DNA of 27,236 nt, from NCBI GenBank assembly GCA_029881015.1, contig JAOUNK010000008.1, forward strand, positions 1 through 27,236, in the 5' to 3' direction. Positions 1-7,612 of this stretch are shown one piece after another. The DNA comes from Gammaproteobacteria bacterium. GTDB lineage: Bacteria > Pseudomonadota > Gammaproteobacteria > Steroidobacterales > Woeseiaceae. The notes beneath the pieces are model-generated. The model ran no database searches. It had not been told where the DNA came from and saw only the letters and a list, made by a program, of their open reading frames with translations. Each line of letters opens with the position of its first letter. Position 1 is the first letter of the stretch. The position numbers were made by a program, and so were the translations under genes.

Positions 1-128
1 GTATATGACTGTCCATCAGATGCCTGGACCTCCGCGACAGTTCTGACAGCCCGTGTCATGCATTCGCTGCTCGTCCATCCGGCCGAGCTGCAGACACACG
101 CCAATACAGCGACAAGAAACCTGACCAT
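1..128 (-). CDS. Partial exported or lipoprotein-like protein (N-terminus only)
   Basis: An ATG at 126-128 on the minus strand opens a frame with no stop through the window edge, giving 42 codons. The product starts MVRFLVAVLACVCSSAGW, a short basic start followed by a hydrophobic stretch, which looks like a signal peptide. VLAC could be a lipobox. The rest is Cys-containing and not recognised. It lies about 100 bp downstream of the methyltransferase gene on the same strand and could be its operon partner. No strong ribosome binding site is visible. A competing frame (16-216) has an ordinary Cys-rich composition and no signal peptide, so I prefer this one, with low confidence. Confidence 0.35.
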   Translation of the reverse strand, partial: MVRFLVAVLACVCSSAGWTSSECMTRAVRTVAEVQASDGQSY

Positions 129-228
129 TATCTGCGACCCCAACACGTAGATTCGTAATACTCAGGATGCGATAGCAGGGGAAATCGTTGCACCGATTGT
201 GCGAGCTTTCCATCACCGACGCTCGATT

Positions 229-1362
229 CTAGAATGTCGGTGTCGGAATACCAGCCCACTGGCTATCGACGTCATACTCCGTGCTGACAATCACGTTCTT
301 CGAAATGTCGAGCGTGGCAAATCCAATCGGACGAAGGTCCAGCGCCTGAGTGAATCGTTGTATTCCAGACGGCTCGTCGTCCGTGTACGTTGCTGCGACG
401 CGAACGACATTGACGTGGTATTCGTCGAAGAGCAGCGGATTCCCATGAGTTGTCGGATACAAAAGCTCATTGGATCTAGCCCCTGGTGGCGGCGCGCTGG
501 TCCGCTCCAGACCCAGTTCCGGCACTCTCCATGAAGAGGGACCGACGTAGTAGAGGCCGCCGCCCAAATCGGTATCGTCGATCAACGAGCTAATAGCAGC
601 CTGCGACTGCGGGCTCAGTGGTGCGAGATACACCAGGACCCTATCGCCTCGAACGTCGGTATCCAGGCTGTCGATCACATGTTGGCGTAGCGAAAACGCA
701 AGGCCTATGGTCAATCCAACCGCGACGATGTACATACCCAGGCCTAAAGCCAGGCGTCCTCCTCGAGATTCGGGCAGCCGCCAGTCGAGCACCAGCCACC
801 GCGCTTCCCAACGGCGCGGCAAGAACATGCCCGTACGCTCCAGGTAGGTGCGATAGGACTCGCCAAACTTCTCAAGGCAGATCCGTTCCTCTACGCGGGC
901 AAGAAAATAGTAGAGGCACAGCATGCTGACGAAAGCGACGATAACGATGAACCTGGACCAATACAGGCATGCGCCCAGGCCGATAACGGCAAGCGCGATG
1001 TATTGTGGATGGCGGATGTGCTTGTACAAGCCGATAGCAACCGCACCCCTCCCGGTGAATTTCGCCCAGTAGATTTGGCAGAACCCAATAATGAACACGA
1101 GAATGCCAAGCAACATCAGGGGCCAGGCAAGTAGAACCAGACCGTTGGCCAACCAGCTGCCTGTGTAGGTGAAATGCGGCAGGACGTACATCGTCAACCA
1201 CGCAGTCGACGAGGATGCCTGCAGGAGGCTTAGCGGTGTTGCATAGATCGAATAGTAGTAGGCCGCGAACGGCGATACCATGAACAGGATCTCCAGAACA
1301 ATCAGCGTGTATAGAAACCAGGCCGATGTCTTGACCGCCCGATCTTTTCTAGTCACAGTCAT
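229..1362 (-). CDS. Isoprenylcysteine/phospholipid methyltransferase-like integral membrane protein
   Basis: The 377-residue protein has several hydrophobic segments in its first 170 residues and another near residues 205-225. The stretch around residues 110-180 carries the ICMT/PEMT-type signature: YKHIRHPQYIA, then a hydrophobic hairpin, then ARVEERICLEKFGESYRTY. In this superfamily that region binds S-adenosylmethionine and the methyl acceptor at the membrane. The C-terminal 150 residues are soluble-looking and not recognised, which is longer than a minimal 200-residue family member. The start is supported by GGAGGG eight bases upstream of the ATG. It is transcribed divergently from a membrane-bound LytTR regulator, which suggests but does not prove control by it. 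The substrate (lipid, protein or small molecule) is unknown. Confidence 0.75.
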   Translation of the reverse strand: MTVTRKDRAVKTSAWFLYTLIVLEILFMVSPFAAYYYSIYATPLSLLQASSSTAWLTMYVLPHFTYTGSWLANGLVLLAWPLMLLGILVFIIGFCQIYWAKFTGRGAVAIGLYKHIRHPQYIALAVIGLGACLYWSRFIVIVAFVSMLCLYYFLARVEERICLEKFGESYRTYLERTGMFLPRRWEARWLVLDWRLPESRGGRLALGLGMYIVAVGLTIGLAFSLRQHVIDSLDTDVRGDRVLVYLAPLSPQSQAAISSLIDDTDLGGGLYYVGPSSWRVPELGLERTSAPPPGARSNELLYPTTHGNPLLFDEYHVNVVRVAATYTDDEPSGIQRFTQALDLRPIGFATLDISKNVIVSTEYDVDSQWAGIPTPTF

Positions 1363-1521
1363 TTTTCACACCCTCCGAAACGTCGTATTGATTTGGCATC
1401 CGGACGGGCGAACGATCAAGCAATAGAGCGTGACTGGTACATATTCTTCGTGACTGGGTTCGCTTGTTCGCGAAAGGGCCGCTGGCGCCACGGCGGTACC
1501 AGCTAATAGTTGGAGGAAATG

Positions 1522-2409
1522 ATGACAGTGGAAGGGCTGCAAAATTACCTCACCGCGAGGTTGGCCCTGAACTTCAACGCTCGGCAACATCTTAGGCTGT
1601 TGCGATTGGTTTTCGGCCTGGTTTTCGCCTTTGTCGCCGTCGTTCATCTACTGATTCGATCTCGTTTCGGGGCGCTCGACACACTCCTGCATGCGACAGT
1701 TATTGCTCTCATCTACGCGATATCTGTGGGTATGGCCGCAATGCTCATTCCAGCGCTTAGGAAGACGGCAAATGGATGCTATGTGTGGCAGATATGGGTC
1801 GCGTCAGGCGTTGGCTTTGTTGTTGGCTTCTACTTGATACCGATATTCGACCTGGTCGAATTGCTCGCCGACCGGGACATGGCTCGCCATAGCGATCCAC
1901 TGGGGTTTGTACAGCTTCTACCCGTCTGGATTCTGGTCACTTACTTATTTATCCAGCCGCACTTGAGCGAAACCCTCAGACTGGAACTTGACCGTCTTCG
2001 GGAAATGAATGCCTTACTAGACCGGCAAGGTATGGGGCGTGCAAAAACGCCGTCCAAGACCGTCTTGTTCGAGTCGGGCCGGACGTCGTTCAGCCTTGAT
2101 GCGAGTAGCATTCGCAACGTCGCCGTCGAAGACCACTATTGTTATGTGCACTATCGAAGTGACGGAGGTTTCACCAAACGAGACTTGCTGATGCCGCTTC
2201 GGGACGTTCTGGCAGAGTTGCCTGAGGGATTCGTGCAGGTGCACAGATCCCACATCGTGAACGTGACTTACGTATCCGCAGTTCGTCGGAAAGGAAGAAA
2301 TATCCGGCTTATTTTAGAGGGTGGCTTCGAGGTACCAGTAAGCCGGCACCGACTCGAGGGATTGCTACCAAAGCTCCAGGCGCCTGATTCACTGATTGCC
2401 GGAACGTAA
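1522..2409 (+). CDS. Membrane-anchored LytTR-family transcriptional regulator
   Basis: I start at the ATG at 1522, which has GGAGG at 1512-1516 with five bases of spacing; an adjacent ATG at 1519 and a TTG at 1510 are poorer. The 295-residue product has about four hydrophobic segments in its first 155 residues. A short linker with a probable coiled stretch (LSETLRLELDRLREMNALL) follows. A C-terminal LytTR DNA-binding domain comes last (about residues 180-285), recognisable from SIRNVAVEDHYCYVHY, LPEGFVQVHRSHIVNV and the final VPVSRHR. LytTR domains bind direct repeats in promoters. The DNA-binding domain is fused to a membrane anchor instead of a receiver domain, so it may sense a membrane signal directly. 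Its likely target is the divergent methyltransferase promoter. Confidence 0.85.
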   Translation: MTVEGLQNYLTARLALNFNARQHLRLLRLVFGLVFAFVAVVHLLIRSRFGALDTLLHATVIALIYAISVGMAAMLIPALRKTANGCYVWQIWVASGVGFVVGFYLIPIFDLVELLADRDMARHSDPLGFVQLLPVWILVTYLFIQPHLSETLRLELDRLREMNALLDRQGMGRAKTPSKTVLFESGRTSFSLDASSIRNVAVEDHYCYVHYRSDGGFTKRDLLMPLRDVLAELPEGFVQVHRSHIVNVTYVSAVRRKGRNIRLILEGGFEVPVSRHRLEGLLPKLQAPDSLIAGT

Positions 2410-2637
2410 TTCGCGAAGAGTGAAGCGGAAAAGGCATTCACCGGCTGTGTGTCGCAGAGTCAATTCCTGATCCTGAATTCGCACTACCGCCTGGGGAAAG
2501 ACCGGGTCAAGACTCACCCCTCGCGCTTGCCACCGCGGCGCATGAATGGAGGCCGGGCTCGCCATGTTCCAAGGACATCTACGGATGGGCGCCAGTGAAG
2601 AAAGGGCGAACCAAGCGACGACAACGTTTCCAGAACG
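2410..2637. other. Intergenic stretch between convergent genes
   Basis: Between the LytTR stop and the protease terminator I see no convincing gene. No clear terminator for the LytTR gene was found. A single half-operator-like GACAACGTTTCC near 2620 is not palindromic beyond the core and is judged a chance match. Confidence 0.5.
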
Positions 2638-2666
2638 AAAAAAGCGCCCGCGGATGCCGCGGGCGC
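2638..2666 (-). terminator. Rho-independent terminator of the protease gene
   Basis: GCGCCCGCGG and CCGCGGGCGC form a perfect 10-bp stem with a 3-base loop (2644-2666). Read on the minus strand it is followed by six T residues (2643-2638). It lies about 25 bp beyond the protease stop codon. Confidence 0.9.
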
Positions 2667-2691
2667 CTTGCTGCCTGAAACCGGAAAATGC

Positions 2692-4155
2692 CTAGTTACA
2701 GGTTATGGCATAGCCAGCGTCGCCGTCAGCCGGGTTGACCAGGAACGTCGTCGTATTCGCGGCGGCGTCGTAAACGCAGAACGCGGACGTTCCGTTCAGC
2801 TTCGGTCCGGCCATGCCCGGGCTCGTCGTGTAGCCCCAGGAATTGACCGAGATGACCGGCCCCGCACCGTTGCCCATTGGCTGAATCCACGGACCGCCTG
2901 AGGAACCACCGGACAGGCCGCAGCTCGGGATCCACCAGTTGTCCGTGCCCTCGGTCGTCATGTCCTCGGCGCAGAACATGAAGTTCGGGTCGTCGCTGTA
3001 GGAGTAACCCATCCCGTGCGTAAAGTCGGGCGAGGCCGCACCGGCGATACCGTCGTCCACGCTCGGCGCGCTGAAGTCGATCGTGAACTGCTGTGTCGCC
3101 ACGTCCAGTGTTTCGGAGCTGGCATTCAGGCCAGGCGAATGCGAGCTTGGGTCATCGTCAACGACATAGAAACCGTAGTCCCACGGAATGTTGTCGGGGA
3201 ACGTCGAGGTCGTCCAGTTGGCGTCAACCACACCGTACGCCGCAACCCAGCAGCCAATTGGATCGTTGCTGCAGTTGCTATCGGTGCCGCTGCCCGTCGT
3301 CCCCGCCTGGTCGGGAATGAACAGCACGTTGCGCGCGAACGACCCGTTCGCATCGTCGTACACGCAATGCGAGGCGGTCAGGATAACCGAACGTCCGGTC
3401 GCCCCGTCGGTCACGACGGTGCCCGAGCAGACGTAGCCCGCCCAGCGTTTGCGCCTCGGGTTGGTCGGCATCTCGTAGAACAGGCGACCCGCGGACAGCT
3501 GGATGTCGCCACCGCCGGTCCACTGCGCGTTGGTCACCGTGTCGCCGTTACCCGTGCCGCCGCCGTTGACCACGAACGGGGTGTTGGCGGAGACCGCCGT
3601 GTTGCCGCCGCGTTTCCCGGTGTCGGTGGCCTCGACCCGCCAGCTCCAGTTGCCGTCGGTAAAGCCTGACAGTGTCAACGACCAGGTATCGCCGCTGGTG
3701 TTCGAGGCCGCGAAGCTGTCTGTTGTACCGGTGGGATACGTGATGATGAAGGTAACCGAGCGCAAACCCACGTTGTCGGTGACGGTCGCAGAAAACGTAT
3801 GGGAATCGCCGATCGTGTCGTTGGCGGCCGGATCCAGATTCGAGATCTGCGGCGGCTCGGTATCGTCGACCGGCTTGGCGTTGGTCGTCGGCCTGCCGTT
3901 GTTGGTCGCCGCGACCTGGTGCCCATACGGCGTCAGCGAGCCGTCGGCGCGGCGCAGGTAGCCCAGGCCCCGATGATCGATGCGAAGATCGCGCGGTTCA
4001 GCGTCGGCACGGCGCTCGGCGGTCCAGTAGTCGATGACAGCCTGGCGCCGCGCGGCGTTGTCGTTCTGCGCGTACGCTGCCGTACTGGTGAGTCCCGTGG
4101 CGGCAATGGCTACCGCGCCGAGACAGGTGAATAGTGTGCCCTTTCTTATCCTCAT
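2692..4155 (-). CDS. Secreted trypsin-like serine protease with an Ig-like domain
   Basis: Starting at the ATG at 4155 (GGGAGAG just upstream) the product is 487 residues. A longer start at 4227 would put 24 residues before an obvious signal peptide and is rejected. The signal peptide ends near AYA-Q at residue 29. Residues 100-196 look like an Ig/bacterial Big-type beta-sandwich (DTEPPQISNLDP, VTDNVGLRSVTF, WSWRVEATD). The chymotrypsin-fold catalytic domain follows. The triad is visible: His263 in LTASHCVYD, Asp326 in IPWDYGFYV and Ser419 in GLSGGSSGGPW. Cysteine pairs fit an exported protein. It should be a secreted peptidase; the substrate is unknown. It stands alone with its own terminator. 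Confidence 0.88.
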   Translation of the reverse strand: MRIRKGTLFTCLGAVAIAATGLTSTAAYAQNDNAARRQAVIDYWTAERRADAEPRDLRIDHRGLGYLRRADGSLTPYGHQVAATNNGRPTTNAKPVDDTEPPQISNLDPAANDTIGDSHTFSATVTDNVGLRSVTFIITYPTGTTDSFAASNTSGDTWSLTLSGFTDGNWSWRVEATDTGKRGGNTAVSANTPFVVNGGGTGNGDTVTNAQWTGGGDIQLSAGRLFYEMPTNPRRKRWAGYVCSGTVVTDGATGRSVILTASHCVYDDANGSFARNVLFIPDQAGTTGSGTDSNCSNDPIGCWVAAYGVVDANWTTSTFPDNIPWDYGFYVVDDDPSSHSPGLNASSETLDVATQQFTIDFSAPSVDDGIAGAASPDFTHGMGYSYSDDPNFMFCAEDMTTEGTDNWWIPSCGLSGGSSGGPWIQPMGNGAGPVISVNSWGYTTSPGMAGPKLNGTSAFCVYDAAANTTTFLVNPADGDAGYAITCN

Positions 4156-4194
4156 GCTATCTCTCCCAAGCAGTCGAGTATTTACCGCAGCTCC

Positions 4195-4220
4195 CTGCGG
4201 CCCCCAAACAGGCCGCAACA
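4195..4220. other. GC-rich hairpin upstream of the protease gene
   Basis: GCGGCC and GGCCGC form a 6-bp stem around an 8-base loop, between the broken lipoprotein gene and the protease start on the minus strand. There is no T-run, so it could be a decayed terminator or a structured leader of the protease mRNA. Low confidence in either role. Confidence 0.3.
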
Positions 4221-4269
4221 GTAGCACAAGATTCCCATATATGGAGAGCCGGCTTTTCCATAAGCTCGT

Positions 4270-4783
4270 TTACGCAGAGCACTTATTCAGTGGCAAGCCG
4301 AGTTGTGCTTGCCATGTGTCCAACGCCGGTCTCGGATTCAGGTTCTCGTCATAGAGGCCTGTGTCGCGCCAGATTCGCGCGACGGGATCCTCCTGGAGGG
4401 CGCCGCTCCATAGCGCATCAAAGTCGACCAACGCGAACCAGACGATAAACCGGGCATCCAGTGTTTGTGCTGCGTCGAAGAGGGCGCTCAAATAGGCGTT
4501 CTGTGCCGCGTTGTTGCTGGGCACATCCACGCCGAATGCGGGGATCGTCAGCTGCAGACCTGGAAACTGCGCCCGCAACGCCGCGGCAACTTCTCCGGTG
4601 AACGTGACCAGGCGGTCGAAGCGCGCTGTTCACCGCGGTCGTCGTTGCATCATAGGGCCATGGCGTGAAACCGAGCTCGAAGGACCGCGTTTCAGGTGGC
4701 GGATTCGGTGGCGTCGGGCTTGAATCGCCGCCGCCACCGCAGGCTTGCAGTAGCGGCAAGAGCAACGCCAGTGCCATCAAGAT
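4270..4783 (-). pseudogene. Broken lipoprotein gene (internal deletion with frame change)
   Basis: The 5' part encodes a lipoprotein signal, MALALLLPLLQACGGGG (lipobox LLQAC), then a Pro/Ser-rich linker and ELGFTPWPYDATTTAVNS. Around 4620-4632 that frame continues into unrelated Arg-rich sequence. Another frame takes over with sensible protein: RFDRLVTFTGEVAAALRAQ, then FPGLQLTIPAFGVDV and an Ala/Leu/Trp-rich C-terminus ending at the TAA at 4270. The two halves read like the N- and C-terminal parts of one secreted protein, possibly a TIM-barrel glycoside-hydrolase-like one, joined by an out-of-frame deletion that removed the middle. The ATG at 4777 has no ribosome binding site, and RKRQPP just before it suggests a lost upstream start. 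Family identity is uncertain; decay of the gene is fairly clear. Confidence 0.6.
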
Positions 4784-4956
4784 TGGAGGTTGTCGTTTCC
4801 TAGACGTCCAATGTTGCCGGGCTCCGGAACCGCTGTCTGCGAATTGGCTCACATCGACTCCGGGCAACGCGGTAATCCGGAGCGTCCATGACCGAGCGCT
4901 TTCACGCAATGTGACGCCGGTTTATCCTGAGGGCCCACTCCACGGAGCGCTGCAGA

Positions 4957-5757
4957 TTGAGAAACTTCAAGGTCTTCATGATTTCGTTTCTTTCCGTGTA
5001 CTTCGCGTTCAACGCGTTCGTGTACGCCAAGCAGCGCGACATGATGTACATCCCGTCGCTGGAGCGCGTCGCGCCGGCCGAGGTTGGGTTGGACGCGGTC
5101 GAGGAGGTCGCGCTGACGACGGCATCGAACATCGAGCTGACGAGCTGGTTCGCCCGGCCACAAGCCGGGCGCCCGACGGTGTTGTTCTTTCAAGGCAATG
5201 CGGGCGCTGTGAACCACCGGGCGTACCGCTTCCGGGAACTGATGTCCGAGGGCTACGGTATGTTCATCCTGGGCTACCCGGGCTACGGCGGCAATGCGGG
5301 CGAGCCGACCGAGCCCGCTTTTCACGAGGCAGCGCAGCTTGCGTACGACTACCTGCGAACCTCGGGCGTGGATTCACAGGACATCGTTATCTACGGCGAG
5401 TCGATCGGCAGCGGTGTCGCCGTGCAGCTGGCGGCGCGCGTCGATGCCAAGGCCCTCATTCTCGAAGCACCGATGTCGTCGGCGACGGACGTCGCACGCG
5501 TGCACTACCCGTTGCTCGTGGCGAGCTTCTTTCTAAGAGACAGTTTTCAGTCCGTTGACTACATCGACCGCATCGACATGCCCTTGCTCGTGATCCATGG
5601 CGAGCAGGACAAGATCATCCCGTTGCCGTTGGGACAGAAGCTCGTCGAACACGCGGTGGAACCAAAGAAGCTCGTCGTTATCGAGCAAGCGGGGCACAAC
5701 AATCTGAGCAATTACTCAACAATGAGTGTCGCCACCGGGTTCATCGAGTCGCTGTAA
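4957..5757 (+). CDS. Alpha/beta hydrolase, BEM46/ABHD13-like, membrane-anchored
   Basis: The 266-residue protein begins at a TTG (GGAG about ten bases upstream); an ATG at 4978 is an alternative that removes seven residues. An N-terminal hydrophobic segment (FKVFMISFLSVYFAFNAFVY) should act as a signal anchor. The fold is shown by LFFQGNAG (oxyanion region), IYGESIGSGVA (nucleophile elbow, Ser in GESIGSG), VIHGEQDKIIP (acid Asp) and EQAGHNNLS (catalytic His). Members of this group are serine hydrolases of unsettled substrate, annotated as S9/S33-like peptidases or esterases. It precedes the ABC transporter pair by 51 bp on the same strand and could share their transcript. Confidence 0.85.
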   Translation: MRNFKVFMISFLSVYFAFNAFVYAKQRDMMYIPSLERVAPAEVGLDAVEEVALTTASNIELTSWFARPQAGRPTVLFFQGNAGAVNHRAYRFRELMSEGYGMFILGYPGYGGNAGEPTEPAFHEAAQLAYDYLRTSGVDSQDIVIYGESIGSGVAVQLAARVDAKALILEAPMSSATDVARVHYPLLVASFFLRDSFQSVDYIDRIDMPLLVIHGEQDKIIPLPLGQKLVEHAVEPKKLVVIEQAGHNNLSNYSTMSVATGFIESL

Positions 5758-5808
5758 GCCAGACGCAGTGCTACCGCGGGCGGGGAGGTCCGTCGTATCA
5801 TACGGCGA

Positions 5809-6735
5809 ATGCGCTCAGTAATAACAATTAAAGGTCTGACCAAGATCTATGCCGGTGGCTTCCAGGCCCTCAAAAACGTTGACCTTGAAATCAACAAGGG
5901 CGAGATCTTCGGGCTGCTCGGCCCGAACGGCGCCGGCAAGACCACGCTGATCAATATCGTCTGCGGCATCGTTAACCCGAGCGGTGGCGAGGTGCTTGTC
6001 GACGGGCACGACATCGTTAGAGACTTTCGCAAGACGCGCGCGATGATCGGCCTCGTGCCGCAAGAGCTGCCGACCGAGACCTTCGAGACCGTGCGTAACA
6101 CGATGCGCTTCAGTCGCGGCCTCTTCGGCAAGCCGCCCAACGACGAGCACATCGACAAGGTAATGAAGTCGCTGTCGCTGTGGGACAAGCGCGACACGAA
6201 GATCATGATGCTCTCGGGCGGCATGAAGCGCCGCGTGCTGATCGCCAAAGCGCTGGCGCACGAACCCGAGGTCCTGTTTCTCGATGAGCCGACGGCGGGC
6301 GTCGACGTCGAGCTGCGCAAGGACATGTGGAACGTGATCGAGTCGCTGCGCAAGAGCGGTGTGACCGTTATCCTGACGACGCACTACATCCAGGAGGCGG
6401 AACAGCTCGCCGACCGGATCGGTGTGATCAACAACGGCGAGGTGATCATCGTCGAGGAGAAGGCCAAGCTCATGCGCGACCTCGGCAAGAAGCAGCTCGT
6501 GCTGCATCTGTACGACGATCTCGAGGCGGTTCCCGACGAGTTCTCGCGCTACGGCCTGGAACTCGGCGAGGACAAGCGTTCCTTGACCTACCACTACGAC
6601 ACCCGGGGCGAGCACACGGGCATCACCGACCTGATCCAGGACCTGCGCGGCGCCGGCATTCGCTTCAACGACCTGCAGACCTCGCAGAGTTCGCTCGAGG
6701 AGATTTTCGTGGACCTGGTGCACAAGGGACGATGA
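5809..6735 (+). CDS. ABC transporter ATP-binding protein (ABC-2 type exporter)
   Basis: This is a full-length 308-residue nucleotide-binding subunit. Walker A is GLLGPNGAGKTTLIN (about residues 35-49). The ABC signature is LSGGMKRRVLIAKAL, followed by Walker B VLFLDEPTAGVD and the H-loop LTTHYIQEAEQLA. The C-terminal extension after residue 220 is typical of the drug/polysaccharide exporter (CcmA/YadG-like) group. Its stop overlaps the ATG of the permease in an ATGA junction, so the two are translationally coupled. The cargo cannot be read from sequence; no substrate-binding protein is nearby, consistent with export. A 302-residue open frame on the opposite strand is only a codon-bias shadow. 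Confidence 0.93.
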   Translation: MRSVITIKGLTKIYAGGFQALKNVDLEINKGEIFGLLGPNGAGKTTLINIVCGIVNPSGGEVLVDGHDIVRDFRKTRAMIGLVPQELPTETFETVRNTMRFSRGLFGKPPNDEHIDKVMKSLSLWDKRDTKIMMLSGGMKRRVLIAKALAHEPEVLFLDEPTAGVDVELRKDMWNVIESLRKSGVTVILTTHYIQEAEQLADRIGVINNGEVIIVEEKAKLMRDLGKKQLVLHLYDDLEAVPDEFSRYGLELGEDKRSLTYHYDTRGEHTGITDLIQDLRGAGIRFNDLQTSQSSLEEIFVDLVHKGR

Positions 6736-7493
6736 ACTTTCACGCGATAAAAGCGATCTACCGCTTCGAGATGGCCCGCATGTTCCGCACCGTGGTGCAG
6801 AGCATCGTCGCGCCCGTGCTCTCGACGTCCCTGTACTTCGTGATCTTCGGCTCGGCGATCGGCTCGCGCATCACGGAGATCGACGGCGTGAGCTACGGTG
6901 CGTTTATCGTGCCGGGGCTGATCATGTTGTCGGTGATGACCGAGAGCATCTCGAACTCGTCCTTCGCGATCTATTTCCCGAAGTTCACGGGGACGATCTT
7001 CGAGGTGCTGTCGGCACCGGTCTCCTACGGCGAGGTGCTGCTGGGATACGTCGGTGCGGCTGCCACAAAGTCGGTCATCATCGGCTCGATCATCCTTGCG
7101 ACGGCGAGCTTCTTCGTCGACCTCGAGATCGCACACCCGATTATCATGGCGATCTTCCTGATCCTGACCTGCGTGTCGTTCTGCCTGTTCGGCTTCATCC
7201 TCGGCGTCTGGGCCGATGGCTGGGAAAAGCTCACGATCGTCCCGATCCTCGTCATCATGCCGCTGACCTTCCTGGGCGGCACGTTCTACTCGATCAGCAT
7301 GCTGCCACCCACCTGGCAGACGATTAGCCTGTTCAACCCGGTCGTTTACCTGATCAGCGGATTCCGCTGGAGCTTCTACGAGAATGCGGATGTGGCGGTT
7401 GGACTGAGTCTGGGGATGACGGTTGGGTTCCTGGTGGCTTGCCTGTTGGTGGTGCGGTACATCTTTAAGACGGGGTATCGGTTGCGGACCTGA
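6732..7493 (+). CDS. ABC-2 type transporter permease
   Basis: I start at the ATG at 6732, which overlaps the stop of the ATPase gene, giving 253 residues, the usual length for YadH-like permeases. The N-terminus MNFHAIKAIYRFEMARMFR is a typical amphipathic lead-in. About six transmembrane segments follow, including TSLYFVIFGSAIG and VPILVIMPLTFLGGTFYSI. The latter region (FLGGTFYSISMLPPTWQ, then NPVVYLISGFRW) is the conserved ABC-2 signature. The C-terminus GYRLRT is the family norm, so the protein is complete. The stop codon TGA lies inside the anticodon stem of a truncated tRNA, so the DNA breaks from permease to tRNA sequence right at the gene end. Confidence 0.92.
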   Translation: MNFHAIKAIYRFEMARMFRTVVQSIVAPVLSTSLYFVIFGSAIGSRITEIDGVSYGAFIVPGLIMLSVMTESISNSSFAIYFPKFTGTIFEVLSAPVSYGEVLLGYVGAAATKSVIIGSIILATASFFVDLEIAHPIIMAIFLILTCVSFCLFGFILGVWADGWEKLTIVPILVIMPLTFLGGTFYSISMLPPTWQTISLFNPVVYLISGFRWSFYENADVAVGLSLGMTVGFLVACLLVVRYIFKTGYRLRT

Positions 7494-7537
7494 TTTGTAA
7501 TCAGTAGGTCCCGAGTTCGACTCTTGGTGCCGGCACC
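7490..7537 (+). pseudogene. 3' half of a tRNA-Thr (anticodon UGU), probable attachment-site scar
   Basis: CTGA/TCAG pair around the loop TTTGTAA (7494-7500), placing anticodon TGT at 7496-7498. A variable loop AGGTC follows, then a T arm CCGAG-TTCGACT-CTTGG, then acceptor strand TGCCGGC and A-CC (7528-7537). A T-run (7538-7544) follows. From memory this matches the 3' part of enterobacterial tRNA-Thr(UGU) closely. There is no D arm or 5' acceptor strand upstream: that sequence codes for the permease C-terminus. Such 3' tRNA halves are what site-specific integration into tRNA genes leaves behind. It cannot form a tRNA. Confidence 0.8.
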
Positions 7538-7545
7538 TTTTTTTC

Positions 7546-7612
7546 TAAGAATTATCGGCCGCTTTCCGGATCGATCTATTTTGATGGCAGGCGGGGCACC
7601 GGGGATTCACAC
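7546..7612. repeat. Direct repeat copy A, block 1 (fic 3' end and downstream)
   Basis: This segment, from just after the tRNA T-run to the fic stop codon, recurs at 24799-24865 with four differences in 67 bases. Both copies have the same orientation. Block 2 of the repeat is inside fic at 7840-7909. Confidence 0.92.

Noticed and set aside
16..216. 66-codon Cys-rich frame on the minus strand
   Set aside because: No signal or known motif; the overlapping frame from 128 has a credible signal peptide and runs off the window.
2612..2632. GACAACGTTTCC as a fifth LacI operator
   Set aside because: Only one half matches; it lies between convergent genes with no promoter.
4665..5558. 297-codon open frame on the plus strand
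   Set aside because: It spans the end of a pseudogene on one strand and the alpha/beta hydrolase in another frame; the peptide is Arg/Gly-rich noise.
5815..6723. 302-codon open frame on the minus strand
   Set aside because: It mirrors the ABC ATPase gene; composition is rich in Val, Leu, His and Arg with no domain, and the sense strand has perfect Walker motifs.
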